This document shows, in pieces, positions 10,363 through 17,822 of a stretch of 32,213 nt of DNA (position 1 is its first letter; the number at the start of each line of letters is the position of its first letter). The position numbers were made by a program, and so were the translations under genes. The notes beneath the pieces are model-generated. The model saw only the letters and a program-made list of their open reading frames with translations. It did not search any database and had not been told where the DNA came from. The DNA comes from DASPLH01 sp035627675 (lineage in GTDB: Bacteria > Acidobacteriota > Terriglobia > Terriglobales > Acidobacteriaceae), in contig DASPLH010000265.1 in NCBI GenBank assembly GCA_035627675.1, forward strand, positions 1-32,213. Direction: 5' to 3'.

Positions 10363-11072
10363 TGCCGGCTCGCGACCAAAAGAAGAACACGGCGCGCGCA
10401 CCGAAGAGCGTGGTGGCCGTCCTGCTCGGCGCGGTAGCCATGCTGGGCGGATGCGTAACGCGCCTCGACATGCACGATCAGCCCAAGTACAAGCCGTTGC
10501 GCCAGAGCGATTTCTTCGACGACAAGCGCTCGGCAAGGCCGATCCTCGCCGGCACGGTGGCGCGCGGGCAATTGCAGCAGGACACGTACTTCTACACGGG
10601 CAAGATCGGGAACACGAACACCTACGGGACGGAGTTCCCGGTGCAGGTGAACCAGCAGATGGTCGAGCGCGGCCGCGAACGCTTCAACATCTACTGTGCG
10701 CCCTGTCATTCGCGCGTGGGAGACGGCAACGGCATGATCGCGCAGCGCGGCCTGAAGAACCCGCCGTCGCTGCACCTCGATCGCCTCCGCAAGGCGCCGG
10801 CCGGACACTTCTTTGACGTGATCACCAACGGTTTCGGCGCGATGGGCGACTATCGCGAGCAGATCGCGGCGGGCGACCGCTGGGCCATCGTGGCCTACAT
10901 ACGCGCCTTGCAGTTGAGCCAGAACGCTACCCGGGCGGATGTGCCGGCCGGGATGCAGGTTTCGAACCAGCCGCCGGACCTGACCGTTTCCCCCGAGCGG
11001 CCGACCAGCAGCCAGCAGGGAACGCACGGCGAAGCAGTGAAGCAGGGCGGGGAGAGTCCGGAAAAGCAATGA
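10362..11072 (+). CDS. actE: Alternative complex III monoheme cytochrome c lipoprotein ActE
   Basis: 236 residues. N-terminal signal with a lipobox LGGC (C31), so the mature protein is predicted to be lipid-anchored on the periplasmic side. One haem c site, CAPCH, occupies residues 112-116 within NIYCAPCHSRVGDGNG, followed by a methionine candidate ligand in FGAMGDY. In ACIII this subunit is thought to pass electrons on to the oxidase. The ATG at 10362 overlaps the actD stop. The open frame continues upstream inside actD, but the lipobox fixes the real start here. The C-terminal 45 residues are low-complexity and polar. Four nt overlap with actF (ATGA). Confidence 0.9.
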   Translation: MPARDQKKNTARAPKSVVAVLLGAVAMLGGCVTRLDMHDQPKYKPLRQSDFFDDKRSARPILAGTVARGQLQQDTYFYTGKIGNTNTYGTEFPVQVNQQMVERGRERFNIYCAPCHSRVGDGNGMIAQRGLKNPPSLHLDRLRKAPAGHFFDVITNGFGAMGDYREQIAAGDRWAIVAYIRALQLSQNATRADVPAGMQVSNQPPDLTVSPERPTSSQQGTHGEAVKQGGESPEKQ

Positions 11073-12295
11073 GCACGACCATAGTCAATCTCGAGACAAA
11101 AGACCTGGCGCCCCCGGCAGGGCTCGTACGCAAGCTCCAGATGCGCGGTCTCATCGTGGGCGGCGTGGCAGCCGTGCTGGCGATCATCGCGGCGATCACC
11201 GCGCCGGAGTACTTCCTGCGCGGATACCTCATCGGCTACATGTGGTGCCTCGGCGCGGCGCTGGGATCGCTGGCGCTGGTCATGCTCGGCCACCTGACGG
11301 GCGGAAACTGGTTCCTGCTGGGCCGCCGCATCATGGAAGCCGCGACGCGCACGTTGCCGCTGCTGGCGGTGATGTTCATCCCGATCGCGCTCGGCGTTCA
11401 CGAGCTGTACATCTGGGCCGATGCCGCGCACGTTGCGGGCGACCACGTGCTCGAGTTGAAGAAGGCCTACCTGAACACGCCGGGATTCATCCTCCGCGCC
11501 ATCGTGTACTTCGCCATATGGCTGCTGTTCATGTGGAAGATCAACGCGGGTTCGGCGGAGCAGGACCGGAACGCCTCCCCGGCGGTGTGGCAGCGGCTGA
11601 AGGTCTGGTCGGCGCCCGGAATCCTGGTGTACGCGCTGACGATGACGTTTGCGTCGGTGGACTGGTGCATGTCGCTCGATCCGCATTGGTATTCGACGAT
11701 CTACGGATTCCTGTTCATCGCCGGACAACTGCTTACGACCTTCGCCTTCACGCTGGTGATGCTGTCGTGGTTCTCCAGCGAGCGGCCGATCAGCGAAGTC
11801 TTCTTCAAGGACCGCCTGCACGATTTCGGCAAGCTGACGTTCGCCCTGACGATGGTCTGGGCCTACTTCTCGTTCTCGCAGTGGCTCATCATCTGGAGCG
11901 GCAACCTGCCGGAAGAGATCATCTGGTACCTGGACCGCATCAAGGGCGGCTGGCAGGTAGTGGCGATCCTGCTGGTGTTCCTGCAATTCGCGCTTCCGTT
12001 TTCGCTGCTGCTGTCGCGCCACATCAAGCAGAACCCGCGGAAACTGGTTCCCATCGCGGTGCTGGTGCTGTTCATGCGAGTGGTGGACCTGTTCTGGCTC
12101 ATCGCGCCGAACCCGATCCCCGGCCACGCGCACGCCGAACCGCACTTCTCGCTGCACTGGGCTTACATCGTGACGCCGATCGCGGTGATCGGCCTCTGGC
12201 TCGCGTTCTTCGCCTGGAACCTGGCGAAGCGTCCGATGCTGGTGCGCACCGACCCGCAACTGCCGAGACTCTGGGAGCACAGCCATGGCCACTAA
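11069..12295 (+). CDS. actF: Alternative complex III membrane subunit ActF (second NrfD-like subunit)
   Basis: 408 residues with about ten hydrophobic helices, related to ActC but shorter. Visible segments: GYLIGYMWCLGAALGSLALVML, RTLPLLAVMFIPIALG, ALTMTFASVDWCMSLDPHWYSTIYG (a conserved DW/DPHW block of the family) and FAWNLAKRP near the end. In ACIII it forms the second half of the membrane core. The start codon overlaps the actE stop (ATGA), and the 3' end overlaps the next gene by 11 nt, so the act genes form one translation-coupled unit. Confidence 0.9.
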   Translation: MSTTIVNLETKDLAPPAGLVRKLQMRGLIVGGVAAVLAIIAAITAPEYFLRGYLIGYMWCLGAALGSLALVMLGHLTGGNWFLLGRRIMEAATRTLPLLAVMFIPIALGVHELYIWADAAHVAGDHVLELKKAYLNTPGFILRAIVYFAIWLLFMWKINAGSAEQDRNASPAVWQRLKVWSAPGILVYALTMTFASVDWCMSLDPHWYSTIYGFLFIAGQLLTTFAFTLVMLSWFSSERPISEVFFKDRLHDFGKLTFALTMVWAYFSFSQWLIIWSGNLPEEIIWYLDRIKGGWQVVAILLVFLQFALPFSLLLSRHIKQNPRKLVPIAVLVLFMRVVDLFWLIAPNPIPGHAHAEPHFSLHWAYIVTPIAVIGLWLAFFAWNLAKRPMLVRTDPQLPRLWEHSHGH

Positions 12296-13049
12296 TGACT
12301 CTCACTTCAGCCATAGCGAAGACTTCGACATGCACGAGCACGGCCACATGAAGAACCCCGACGTGGCCTATGAGGAGCGCGATCTGCCGGCTCGCGGGAT
12401 CGTCGTGTTCTTCATCTTCCTGTTCGTCGCCGGGCTGGTGGTCCACCTCGCGATGTGGGCCATGTACCGGGGCTTCGGGGAAGTGGTGACGCGCATGGAT
12501 CCGGCGCGCAATCCCATGGCGAAGACCGAGACGGTCCCTGCGCCGGGCATGTTGCAGAACACGAGCAGTTCGGACCTGAACAAGTTCCCGCAACCGCGGT
12601 TGCAGCCGGACGAAGTGACGGACATGACGAAGTTCCGCCAGCAGGAAGAGCGCATCCTTAAGAACAGCTCTGCCTGGGAGCAGAACGGAGTGGTGCATCT
12701 TCCGATCGACGCGGCGATCAGGCTGGTGGCGGAGCGCGGACTTCCGACGCGCCCCAACGCGAGCGACCCCTCCGTGCAGGACCCGCGCATGGTGCCGAGT
12801 GAGTCTGGATTCCCCGGCTTCTCGGCTGCCGAACAGCCCGCCGACGCCACCGCCGTGCCAGGCGCTCCAATGGGCGACCGGACAGGAGAGTCGAAGCGCG
12901 AAGAGGAGAAGCACATCCCCGGCGTGGACCCGAAGGAGCCTCGCAATCCCGCTCGTGGCCGCGGCGACACGCAGCCGAGCGGGGCGCAGAAGCCGAGCGC
13001 GCCTCCGCCGGCCACCCAGCCGCAGGGCGGGCAGCCGAAACCTCACTAG
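12285..13049 (+). CDS. Unnamed single-helix membrane protein between actF and sco
   Basis: 254 residues; I do not recognise a named family. N-terminus is His-rich (HFSHSEDFDMHEHGH), then one transmembrane helix at about residues 38-60 with the soluble remainder following. Residues about 120-150 hold a segment EERIL...W...GVVHLPIDAAIRLVAERGLP, similar in pattern to small proteins I recall beside terminal oxidases in other phyla, where an IPID-type motif recurs. From about 160 the chain becomes Pro/Gly/Gln-rich and probably disordered (ends QPKPH). It overlaps actF by 11 nt, so it is surely co-translated with ACIII. A role as an accessory or assembly subunit linking ACIII with caa3 oxidase, or in metal delivery through the His-rich end, is inference only. 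Confidence 0.7.
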   Translation: MATNDSHFSHSEDFDMHEHGHMKNPDVAYEERDLPARGIVVFFIFLFVAGLVVHLAMWAMYRGFGEVVTRMDPARNPMAKTETVPAPGMLQNTSSSDLNKFPQPRLQPDEVTDMTKFRQQEERILKNSSAWEQNGVVHLPIDAAIRLVAERGLPTRPNASDPSVQDPRMVPSESGFPGFSAAEQPADATAVPGAPMGDRTGESKREEEKHIPGVDPKEPRNPARGRGDTQPSGAQKPSAPPPATQPQGGQPKPH

Positions 13050-13056
13050 CAGTCAT

Positions 13057-13073
13057 GCCCGGGAGTTCCGGGC
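13057..13073 (+). other. Small intercistronic hairpin
   Basis: gcccgg (13057-13062) pairs with ccgggc (13068-13073), loop gagtt, in the 43-nt gap before the SCO gene. No T-run, so probably an mRNA processing or stability element rather than a terminator, if it is functional. Confidence 0.3.
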
Positions 13074-13092
13074 GGAATGAGTCGTAATAGTA

Positions 13093-13971
13093 ATGAAGAG
13101 CAATCACACAATCCGGAGCATGTTTCTGGCGGCCGTGGCCGCGGCGCTTCTGTGCCCGGCGTCGGTAGCGCAGATCACCGGGCCGCCCGACACGAAGCGG
13201 GTCAAGCCACCTGCGTTGCAGGACGTCGGCATCGATCAGCGGTTGAACGAGCAGGTGCCGCTGGATGCGCAGTTCAAGGACGAGCAGGGCAACACGGTCA
13301 AGCTGGGCGACTACTTTCATTCGGGGAGACCCGTAGTGGTCAACCTGGTGTATTACGAATGCCCCATGCTGTGCGGCGAAGTCCTGCACGGACTCTCGGC
13401 TGCGCTGAAGGTGCTGAAGTTCACGCCGGGCCAGGAGTTCGAGGTCGTCACGCTGTCGATTGATCCGCGCGAAGGTCCGGATCTGGCAAGGCAGAAGAAA
13501 GAGACGTACATCAACCGGCTGGGGCGTCCGGAGGCCGCGAAGGGCTGGCACTTCCTCACCGGCGACAAGACGCAGATCGACCGGGTGGCCGACGCCATCG
13601 GGTGGCACTACCAGTACGACCCGAAGACCGACCAGTACGCGCACGCCGCCGGCATCACGGTGGTGACTCCGACGGGCCGCATCGCGCAGTACTACTACGG
13701 CGTCGAGTATTCGGCGAAGGACCTGCGGCTCGGCATTGTCGAAGCTTCGCAGAACAAGATCGGCACTCTTGCCGACCAGGTATTGCTGTACTGCTACCAC
13801 TACGATCCGCGCACGGGGAAGTACGGTCCCGTGGTGACGAACATCGTTCGAATGGCGGGCGTGGCAACCATCCTGATCATGGGCAGTTTTCTCGTAGTCA
13901 TGTTCCGTCGCGAAGGCCGGCAGAATCGCCAGCTGTCGGCCGAGGGCGACAAAGGACAAGGACGGGCTTAG
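13093..13971 (+). CDS. SCO1/SenC-family copper chaperone for the CuA site
   Basis: 292 residues. Signal peptide at 1-26 (ends SVAQ), thioredoxin-like fold with the copper-binding CX3C motif CPMLC (C90, C94) and the distal histidine H184 in YAHAAG, the complete SCO ligand set. The LSIDP strand motif is present. Unusually for simple SCO proteins, a C-terminal hydrophobic helix (about 249-270, VRMAGVATILIMGSFLVVMF) anchors it, with a short basic tail inside. Family role: insertion of copper into the CuA centre of cytochrome oxidase subunit II, whose gene begins 6 nt downstream. No strong Shine-Dalgarno is visible at the ATG. Confidence 0.88.
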   Translation: MKSNHTIRSMFLAAVAAALLCPASVAQITGPPDTKRVKPPALQDVGIDQRLNEQVPLDAQFKDEQGNTVKLGDYFHSGRPVVVNLVYYECPMLCGEVLHGLSAALKVLKFTPGQEFEVVTLSIDPREGPDLARQKKETYINRLGRPEAAKGWHFLTGDKTQIDRVADAIGWHYQYDPKTDQYAHAAGITVVTPTGRIAQYYYGVEYSAKDLRLGIVEASQNKIGTLADQVLLYCYHYDPRTGKYGPVVTNIVRMAGVATILIMGSFLVVMFRREGRQNRQLSAEGDKGQGRA

Positions 13972-13977
13972 ATAGAT

Positions 13978-15078
13978 ATGTGGCAGAACATACCACTGTG
14001 GCCGACACGCGCCTCGACCATTTCGGGGCAGGTGGACGGGCTGTATATGTTCCTGATCGCGCTGACGGCATTTTTCAGCATCCTGATCGCGACGATGATC
14101 ATGGTGTTTGCCATCCGCTATCGCAAGGAGCGCAATCCGATCGCGCAGCAGGTGCATGGCTCGACGGCGCTGGAGTTGACGTGGACGATCATCCCGCTCG
14201 GCATCGCGATGGTGATCTTCGTCTGGGGCGCCGCGATCTACTACGTCGAGTCACGTCCGCCGCGGGGAGCGATGGAGGTTTACGCCATCGGAAGGCAGTG
14301 GATGTGGAAGTTCCAGCACGTGCAGGGCGCGCGCGAGATCAACACGCTCCACGTGCCGGCCGGACGCGACGTGCGCATGATCATGACGTCGCAGGACGTC
14401 ATCCACAGCTTCTATGTCCCGGCATTCCGCATCAAGGCCGACGTGCTTCCGGGCCGGTACACCTCGACGTGGTTCCATGCCACGAAGCCCGGCCGCTACC
14501 ACCTGTTCTGCGCCGAGTATTGCGGCACGCAGCACTCGGGGATGATCGGCGAGGTCGTCGTGATGGAACCGGCCGAGTACCAGGCGTGGGCCACGAATTC
14601 GGCGGACGGCACGCTGGCGTCGGCGGGCGAGAAGAGCTTCCAGCAGTACGGCTGCTCGATGTGCCACATCAGCAACGCCCAGGGACGCGGTCCGAACCTC
14701 GTCGGCTTCTACGGCAAGACGGTGCTGCTCGACGACGGCCGCACGGTGCAGGGCGATGAGAGCTACGTGCGCGAATCCATCCTGAATCCCGGCGCGAAGA
14801 TCGCGAGTGGCTTCAAGAACATCATGCCGACATTCCAGGGACAGCTGACGGAAGAAGAAGTGGTCGGACTCGTGGCCTACATCAAGGCCCTGAGTACGGG
14901 ACAGGCGAACCCGCCGGTTCCTGTCAGCGACCCGGACAAGGGCGTCTACCCAATTGCTCCGAATCCTGAGCCGTCGGGCGCGCAACCGAACGCACCGGCC
15001 CAGCAGCAGAATCCGGGTGCAAACAGTCCTGCCGCTCCGAAGCCGCAAGCTCCGGGCGGACAGACCAGCGGGAAGTAA
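13978..15078 (+). CDS. ctaC: caa3-type cytochrome c oxidase subunit II with fused cytochrome c
   Basis: 366 residues. Two N-terminal helices (about 17-40 and 62-85), then a cupredoxin domain with all CuA ligands: H143 (HSFYVP), C178, E180, C182, H186 and M189 in CAEYCGTQHSGM. A cytochrome c domain follows with CSMCH at 226-230 and a methionine candidate in NIMPTFQ. The fusion defines a caa3 oxidase that accepts electrons through its own haem c. The final 50 residues are Pro/Ala/Gln-rich linker-like sequence without a domain. Neighbours on both sides are oxidase genes. Confidence 0.93.
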   Translation: MWQNIPLWPTRASTISGQVDGLYMFLIALTAFFSILIATMIMVFAIRYRKERNPIAQQVHGSTALELTWTIIPLGIAMVIFVWGAAIYYVESRPPRGAMEVYAIGRQWMWKFQHVQGAREINTLHVPAGRDVRMIMTSQDVIHSFYVPAFRIKADVLPGRYTSTWFHATKPGRYHLFCAEYCGTQHSGMIGEVVVMEPAEYQAWATNSADGTLASAGEKSFQQYGCSMCHISNAQGRGPNLVGFYGKTVLLDDGRTVQGDESYVRESILNPGAKIASGFKNIMPTFQGQLTEEEVVGLVAYIKALSTGQANPPVPVSDPDKGVYPIAPNPEPSGAQPNAPAQQQNPGANSPAAPKPQAPGGQTSGK

Positions 15079-15095
15079 GGAGCTGGGAGAGAGAA

Positions 15096-16733
15096 ATGGC
15101 GACGGCAGTCACACTACCTGAAGAAAGAACCAACTACTTGAATGCCGACTACGGCATCAAGTCCTGGTTGCTCACGACGGACCACAAGCGGATCGCGATC
15201 CTTTACCTGATCACGATCACGGCCTTCTTCTTCCTCGGCGGCTTCTTCGCCATGCTGATCCGCCTGGAGTTGCTGACTCCCGCGGGCGACATGGTGCAGG
15301 CCGACACGTACAACAAGCTGTTCACGATGCACGGCGTGATCATGGTGTTCTTCTTCCTGATCCCGTCGGTGCCGGCCGTGCTGGGCAACTTCCTGGTGCC
15401 GATCATGATCGGCGCCAAGGACCTCGCGTTCCCGAAGATCAACCTCGCCAGCTGGTACATCTTCATGATCGGCGGCGTGATCACCCTGTACGCCATGCTG
15501 ACCGGCGGCCTGGACACGGGTTGGACGTTCTACACGCCGTTCTCGACAACGTTCTCGAACACGAACGTCGTTACCGGCGCGATCGGCGTGTTCATCAACG
15601 GCTTCTCGTCGATCTTCACCGGCCTGAACTTCATCGTCACCGTGCACCGCATGCGCGCGCCGGGAATGACGTGGCGCAGGTTGCCGCTCTTCATCTGGTC
15701 GAACTACGCCGCCGCGGTGATCATGGTTCTTGGCACTCCGGTCGTGGCCATCACCATCGTGCTGGTGGCTCTGGAGCGCGTGTTCCACCTCGGCATCTTC
15801 AACGCGCAACTCGGCGGCGACCCGCTGCTGTTCCAGCACCTGTTCTGGTTCTACTCGCACCCGGCGGTCTACATCATGATCCTGCCCTCGATGGGCGTGA
15901 TCAGCGAGCTGATGGCCTGCTTCTCGCGCAAGCGCATCTTCGGCTACGACTTCGTGGCCCTGGCTTCGATTGCGATTGCGGTGCTTGGCTTCCTGGTGTG
16001 GGCACACCACATGTTCGTCTCAGGAATTTCGGTGTACGCCGCCATGGTGTTCTCGCTGATTACGTTCTTTGTGGCGATCCCATCGGCGATCAAGGTCTTC
16101 AACTGGACGGCCACGATGTACAAAGGCTCCATCCGGCTACAGACCCCGATGCTGTACGCGATTGGCTTCATCGGCCTGTTCGTCATCGGCGGCATGACCG
16201 GACTGTTCCTCGGCGCTCTGGGCGTGGACGTCCACGTTCACGACACCTACTTCGTCGTGGCGCACTTCCACTACGTGATGGTCGGTGGCGTTGTCATGGG
16301 CTACCTGGGGGGACTGCACTTCTGGTGGCCGAAGATGACCGGCCGCATGTATCCGGAGTTCTGGGCCAAGCTGAGCGCGCTGCTGGTGTTCGTCGGATTC
16401 AACCTGACGTTCTTCCCGCAGTTCGTAGTCGGCTACGTAGGAATGCCGCGCCGCTATCACGCGTATCCGCCCGAGTACCAGGTGCTGAACGTGCTCTCGA
16501 CGGCAGGCGCGTCGGTGCTGGCCGTCGGCTACCTGCTGCCGATGATCTACTTCGTGTGGTCGTTGCGGTACGGCAAAGTCGCCTCCGAGAATCCCTGGAA
16601 CGCTTCGGGCCTCGAGTGGATGACGCAGTCGCCGCCAACCACCTTCAACTTCGATCAAACCCCGGTCGTGACTTGGGAGGCGTACAACTACGACGACCTG
16701 AACAAGCGCGAGGAGGTTCCAGTTGCACAGTAG
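15096..16733 (+). CDS. ctaD: caa3-type cytochrome c oxidase subunit I, A2 subtype
   Basis: 545 residues, twelve-helix haem-copper oxidase catalytic subunit that reduces O2 to water and pumps protons. CuB ligands: H255 and the adjacent pair H304-H305 (WAHHMF); Y259 is the candidate cross-linked tyrosine (HPAVY). The motif before it is YSHP (253-256) with no glutamate, diagnostic of A2-type oxidases, in which Tyr-Ser replaces the D-channel glutamate. The conserved haem-ligand region DTYFVVAHFHYVM is intact, and TMHGVIMVFF carries the other low-spin haem ligand. The ATG is preceded by a purine-rich GGGAGAGAGAA. The last 11 nt overlap ctaE. Confidence 0.95.
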   Translation: MATAVTLPEERTNYLNADYGIKSWLLTTDHKRIAILYLITITAFFFLGGFFAMLIRLELLTPAGDMVQADTYNKLFTMHGVIMVFFFLIPSVPAVLGNFLVPIMIGAKDLAFPKINLASWYIFMIGGVITLYAMLTGGLDTGWTFYTPFSTTFSNTNVVTGAIGVFINGFSSIFTGLNFIVTVHRMRAPGMTWRRLPLFIWSNYAAAVIMVLGTPVVAITIVLVALERVFHLGIFNAQLGGDPLLFQHLFWFYSHPAVYIMILPSMGVISELMACFSRKRIFGYDFVALASIAIAVLGFLVWAHHMFVSGISVYAAMVFSLITFFVAIPSAIKVFNWTATMYKGSIRLQTPMLYAIGFIGLFVIGGMTGLFLGALGVDVHVHDTYFVVAHFHYVMVGGVVMGYLGGLHFWWPKMTGRMYPEFWAKLSALLVFVGFNLTFFPQFVVGYVGMPRRYHAYPPEYQVLNVLSTAGASVLAVGYLLPMIYFVWSLRYGKVASENPWNASGLEWMTQSPPTTFNFDQTPVVTWEAYNYDDLNKREEVPVAQ

Positions 16734-17400
16734 CCAGCAGACTGCTGTACACGCATTGCGTCATCACTTCGCGGACATGGAGCAGCAGCACGAGACGGTC
16801 TCCATGGGCATGTGGCTGTTCCTGGTGACGGAGATCATGTTCTTCGGCGGCATGTTCTGCGCCTACCTGGTGTATCGCGTCGCTTACTACAATGCCTGGG
16901 TCGCGGGCAGCCAGCAGATGAACATCCTGCTCGGGGCGGTCAATACGGCCGTGCTGATCTGCAGTTCGGTCACGATGGTCCTGGCCGTGCACTTCGCCAA
17001 GCTCGGAAACCGGCGACTCCTCATCATCTTCCTTGTGGCGACCATGGCGCTCGGGGTGGTCTTCCTGGGCGTGAAGGCCGTGGAGTACCACGAGCACTGG
17101 GCGGCGCACGAGGTCCCGGGGCCGAACTTCAACTTCCATGAGACCGGGAACTTCGACCCGCGGCACGTGCAGATCTTCTTCTCGCTCTATTTCGCGATGA
17201 CCGGAATGCACGCGCTGCACATGATCATCGGCATCGGCGTGCTGGCGTGGCTGACGCTGCGCGCGGTGCGCGGCCAGTTCACGGAGCATTACAACTCCCC
17301 GGTCGAGATGACCGGACTGTACTGGCACTTCGTGGACGTGGTGTGGATCTACCTGTTCCCACTGCTCTACCTGATCAGTCACAAGCACATGCTGACCTAG
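16723..17400 (+). CDS. ctaE: Cytochrome c oxidase subunit III
   Basis: 225 residues, seven hydrophobic helices, the structural subunit III of haem-copper oxidases. Recognisable segments: ETVSMGMWLFLVTEIMFFGGMFCAYLVYR near the start, FSLYFAMTGMHALHMIIGIGVLAWL, and the terminal GLYWHFVDVVWIYLFPLLYLI. I accept a TTG start at 16723 because AGGAGG stands 6 nt before it and the residues it adds (HALRHHFADMEQQHE) fit relatives; the next in-frame ATG is at 16777. Overlaps ctaD by 11 nt. Confidence 0.92.
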   Translation: MHSSQQTAVHALRHHFADMEQQHETVSMGMWLFLVTEIMFFGGMFCAYLVYRVAYYNAWVAGSQQMNILLGAVNTAVLICSSVTMVLAVHFAKLGNRRLLIIFLVATMALGVVFLGVKAVEYHEHWAAHEVPGPNFNFHETGNFDPRHVQIFFSLYFAMTGMHALHMIIGIGVLAWLTLRAVRGQFTEHYNSPVEMTGLYWHFVDVVWIYLFPLLYLISHKHMLT

Positions 17401-17415
17401 GGAGGGATAACGAGA

Positions 17416-17724
17416 ATGTCTGCACACGCGCAACACGGACCGACTCTCAAAACATTTTTCGGTGTCTTCGCCGGGCTGATCATCCTGACTGCGATCACCG
17501 TATTCATCTCCTACGTGGAACTGGGCCCGCTGAACCCGATCGTCGCGCTGGTAATCGCCACCTGCAAGGCCCTGCTCGTGGTGCTCTTCTTCATGGAGCT
17601 TCGCTGGTCTCCGCACATCACGATGATTGTCGTGTTCTCGGCCATCTGCTTCCTGCTGATACTGCTGGGACTGACAATGAGCGACTACCTCACCCGCATC
17701 TGGGGAACGTACGGCATCAAGTAG
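17416..17724 (+). CDS. ctaF: Cytochrome c oxidase subunit IV (caa3-type small subunit)
   Basis: 102 residues with three predicted helices (about 14-34, 42-62 and 71-93). The LGPLNPIVALVIATCKALLVVLFFMELRWS stretch is the signature of bacterial oxidase subunit IV. GGGAGGG lies 8-9 nt upstream of the ATG. It is the last gene of the act-cta unit, followed by a terminator. Confidence 0.88.
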   Translation: MSAHAQHGPTLKTFFGVFAGLIILTAITVFISYVELGPLNPIVALVIATCKALLVVLFFMELRWSPHITMIVVFSAICFLLILLGLTMSDYLTRIWGTYGIK

Positions 17725-17751
17725 CGACGGCAGAGAACATTTCGCGCCAAA

Positions 17752-17780
17752 GGGGAGCCTCCGGGCTCCCTCATCTTTTT
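17752..17780 (+). terminator. Rho-independent terminator closing the act-cta operon
   Basis: gggagcc (17753-17759) pairs with ggctccc (17764-17770) across a TCCG loop, followed by TCATCTTTTT. It lies 28 nt after the ctaF stop. Confidence 0.82.
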
Positions 17781-17822
17781 GCGGCTCAACCGCGCCTGGA
17801 GTAGATTGGGGCGGGAATCCGC

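Noticed and set aside
12285..13049. Reading the unnamed gene as a classical oxidase or ACIII subunit with a cofactor
   Set aside because: No CXXCH, Cys cluster or copper-ligand motif is present, so I left the function open.
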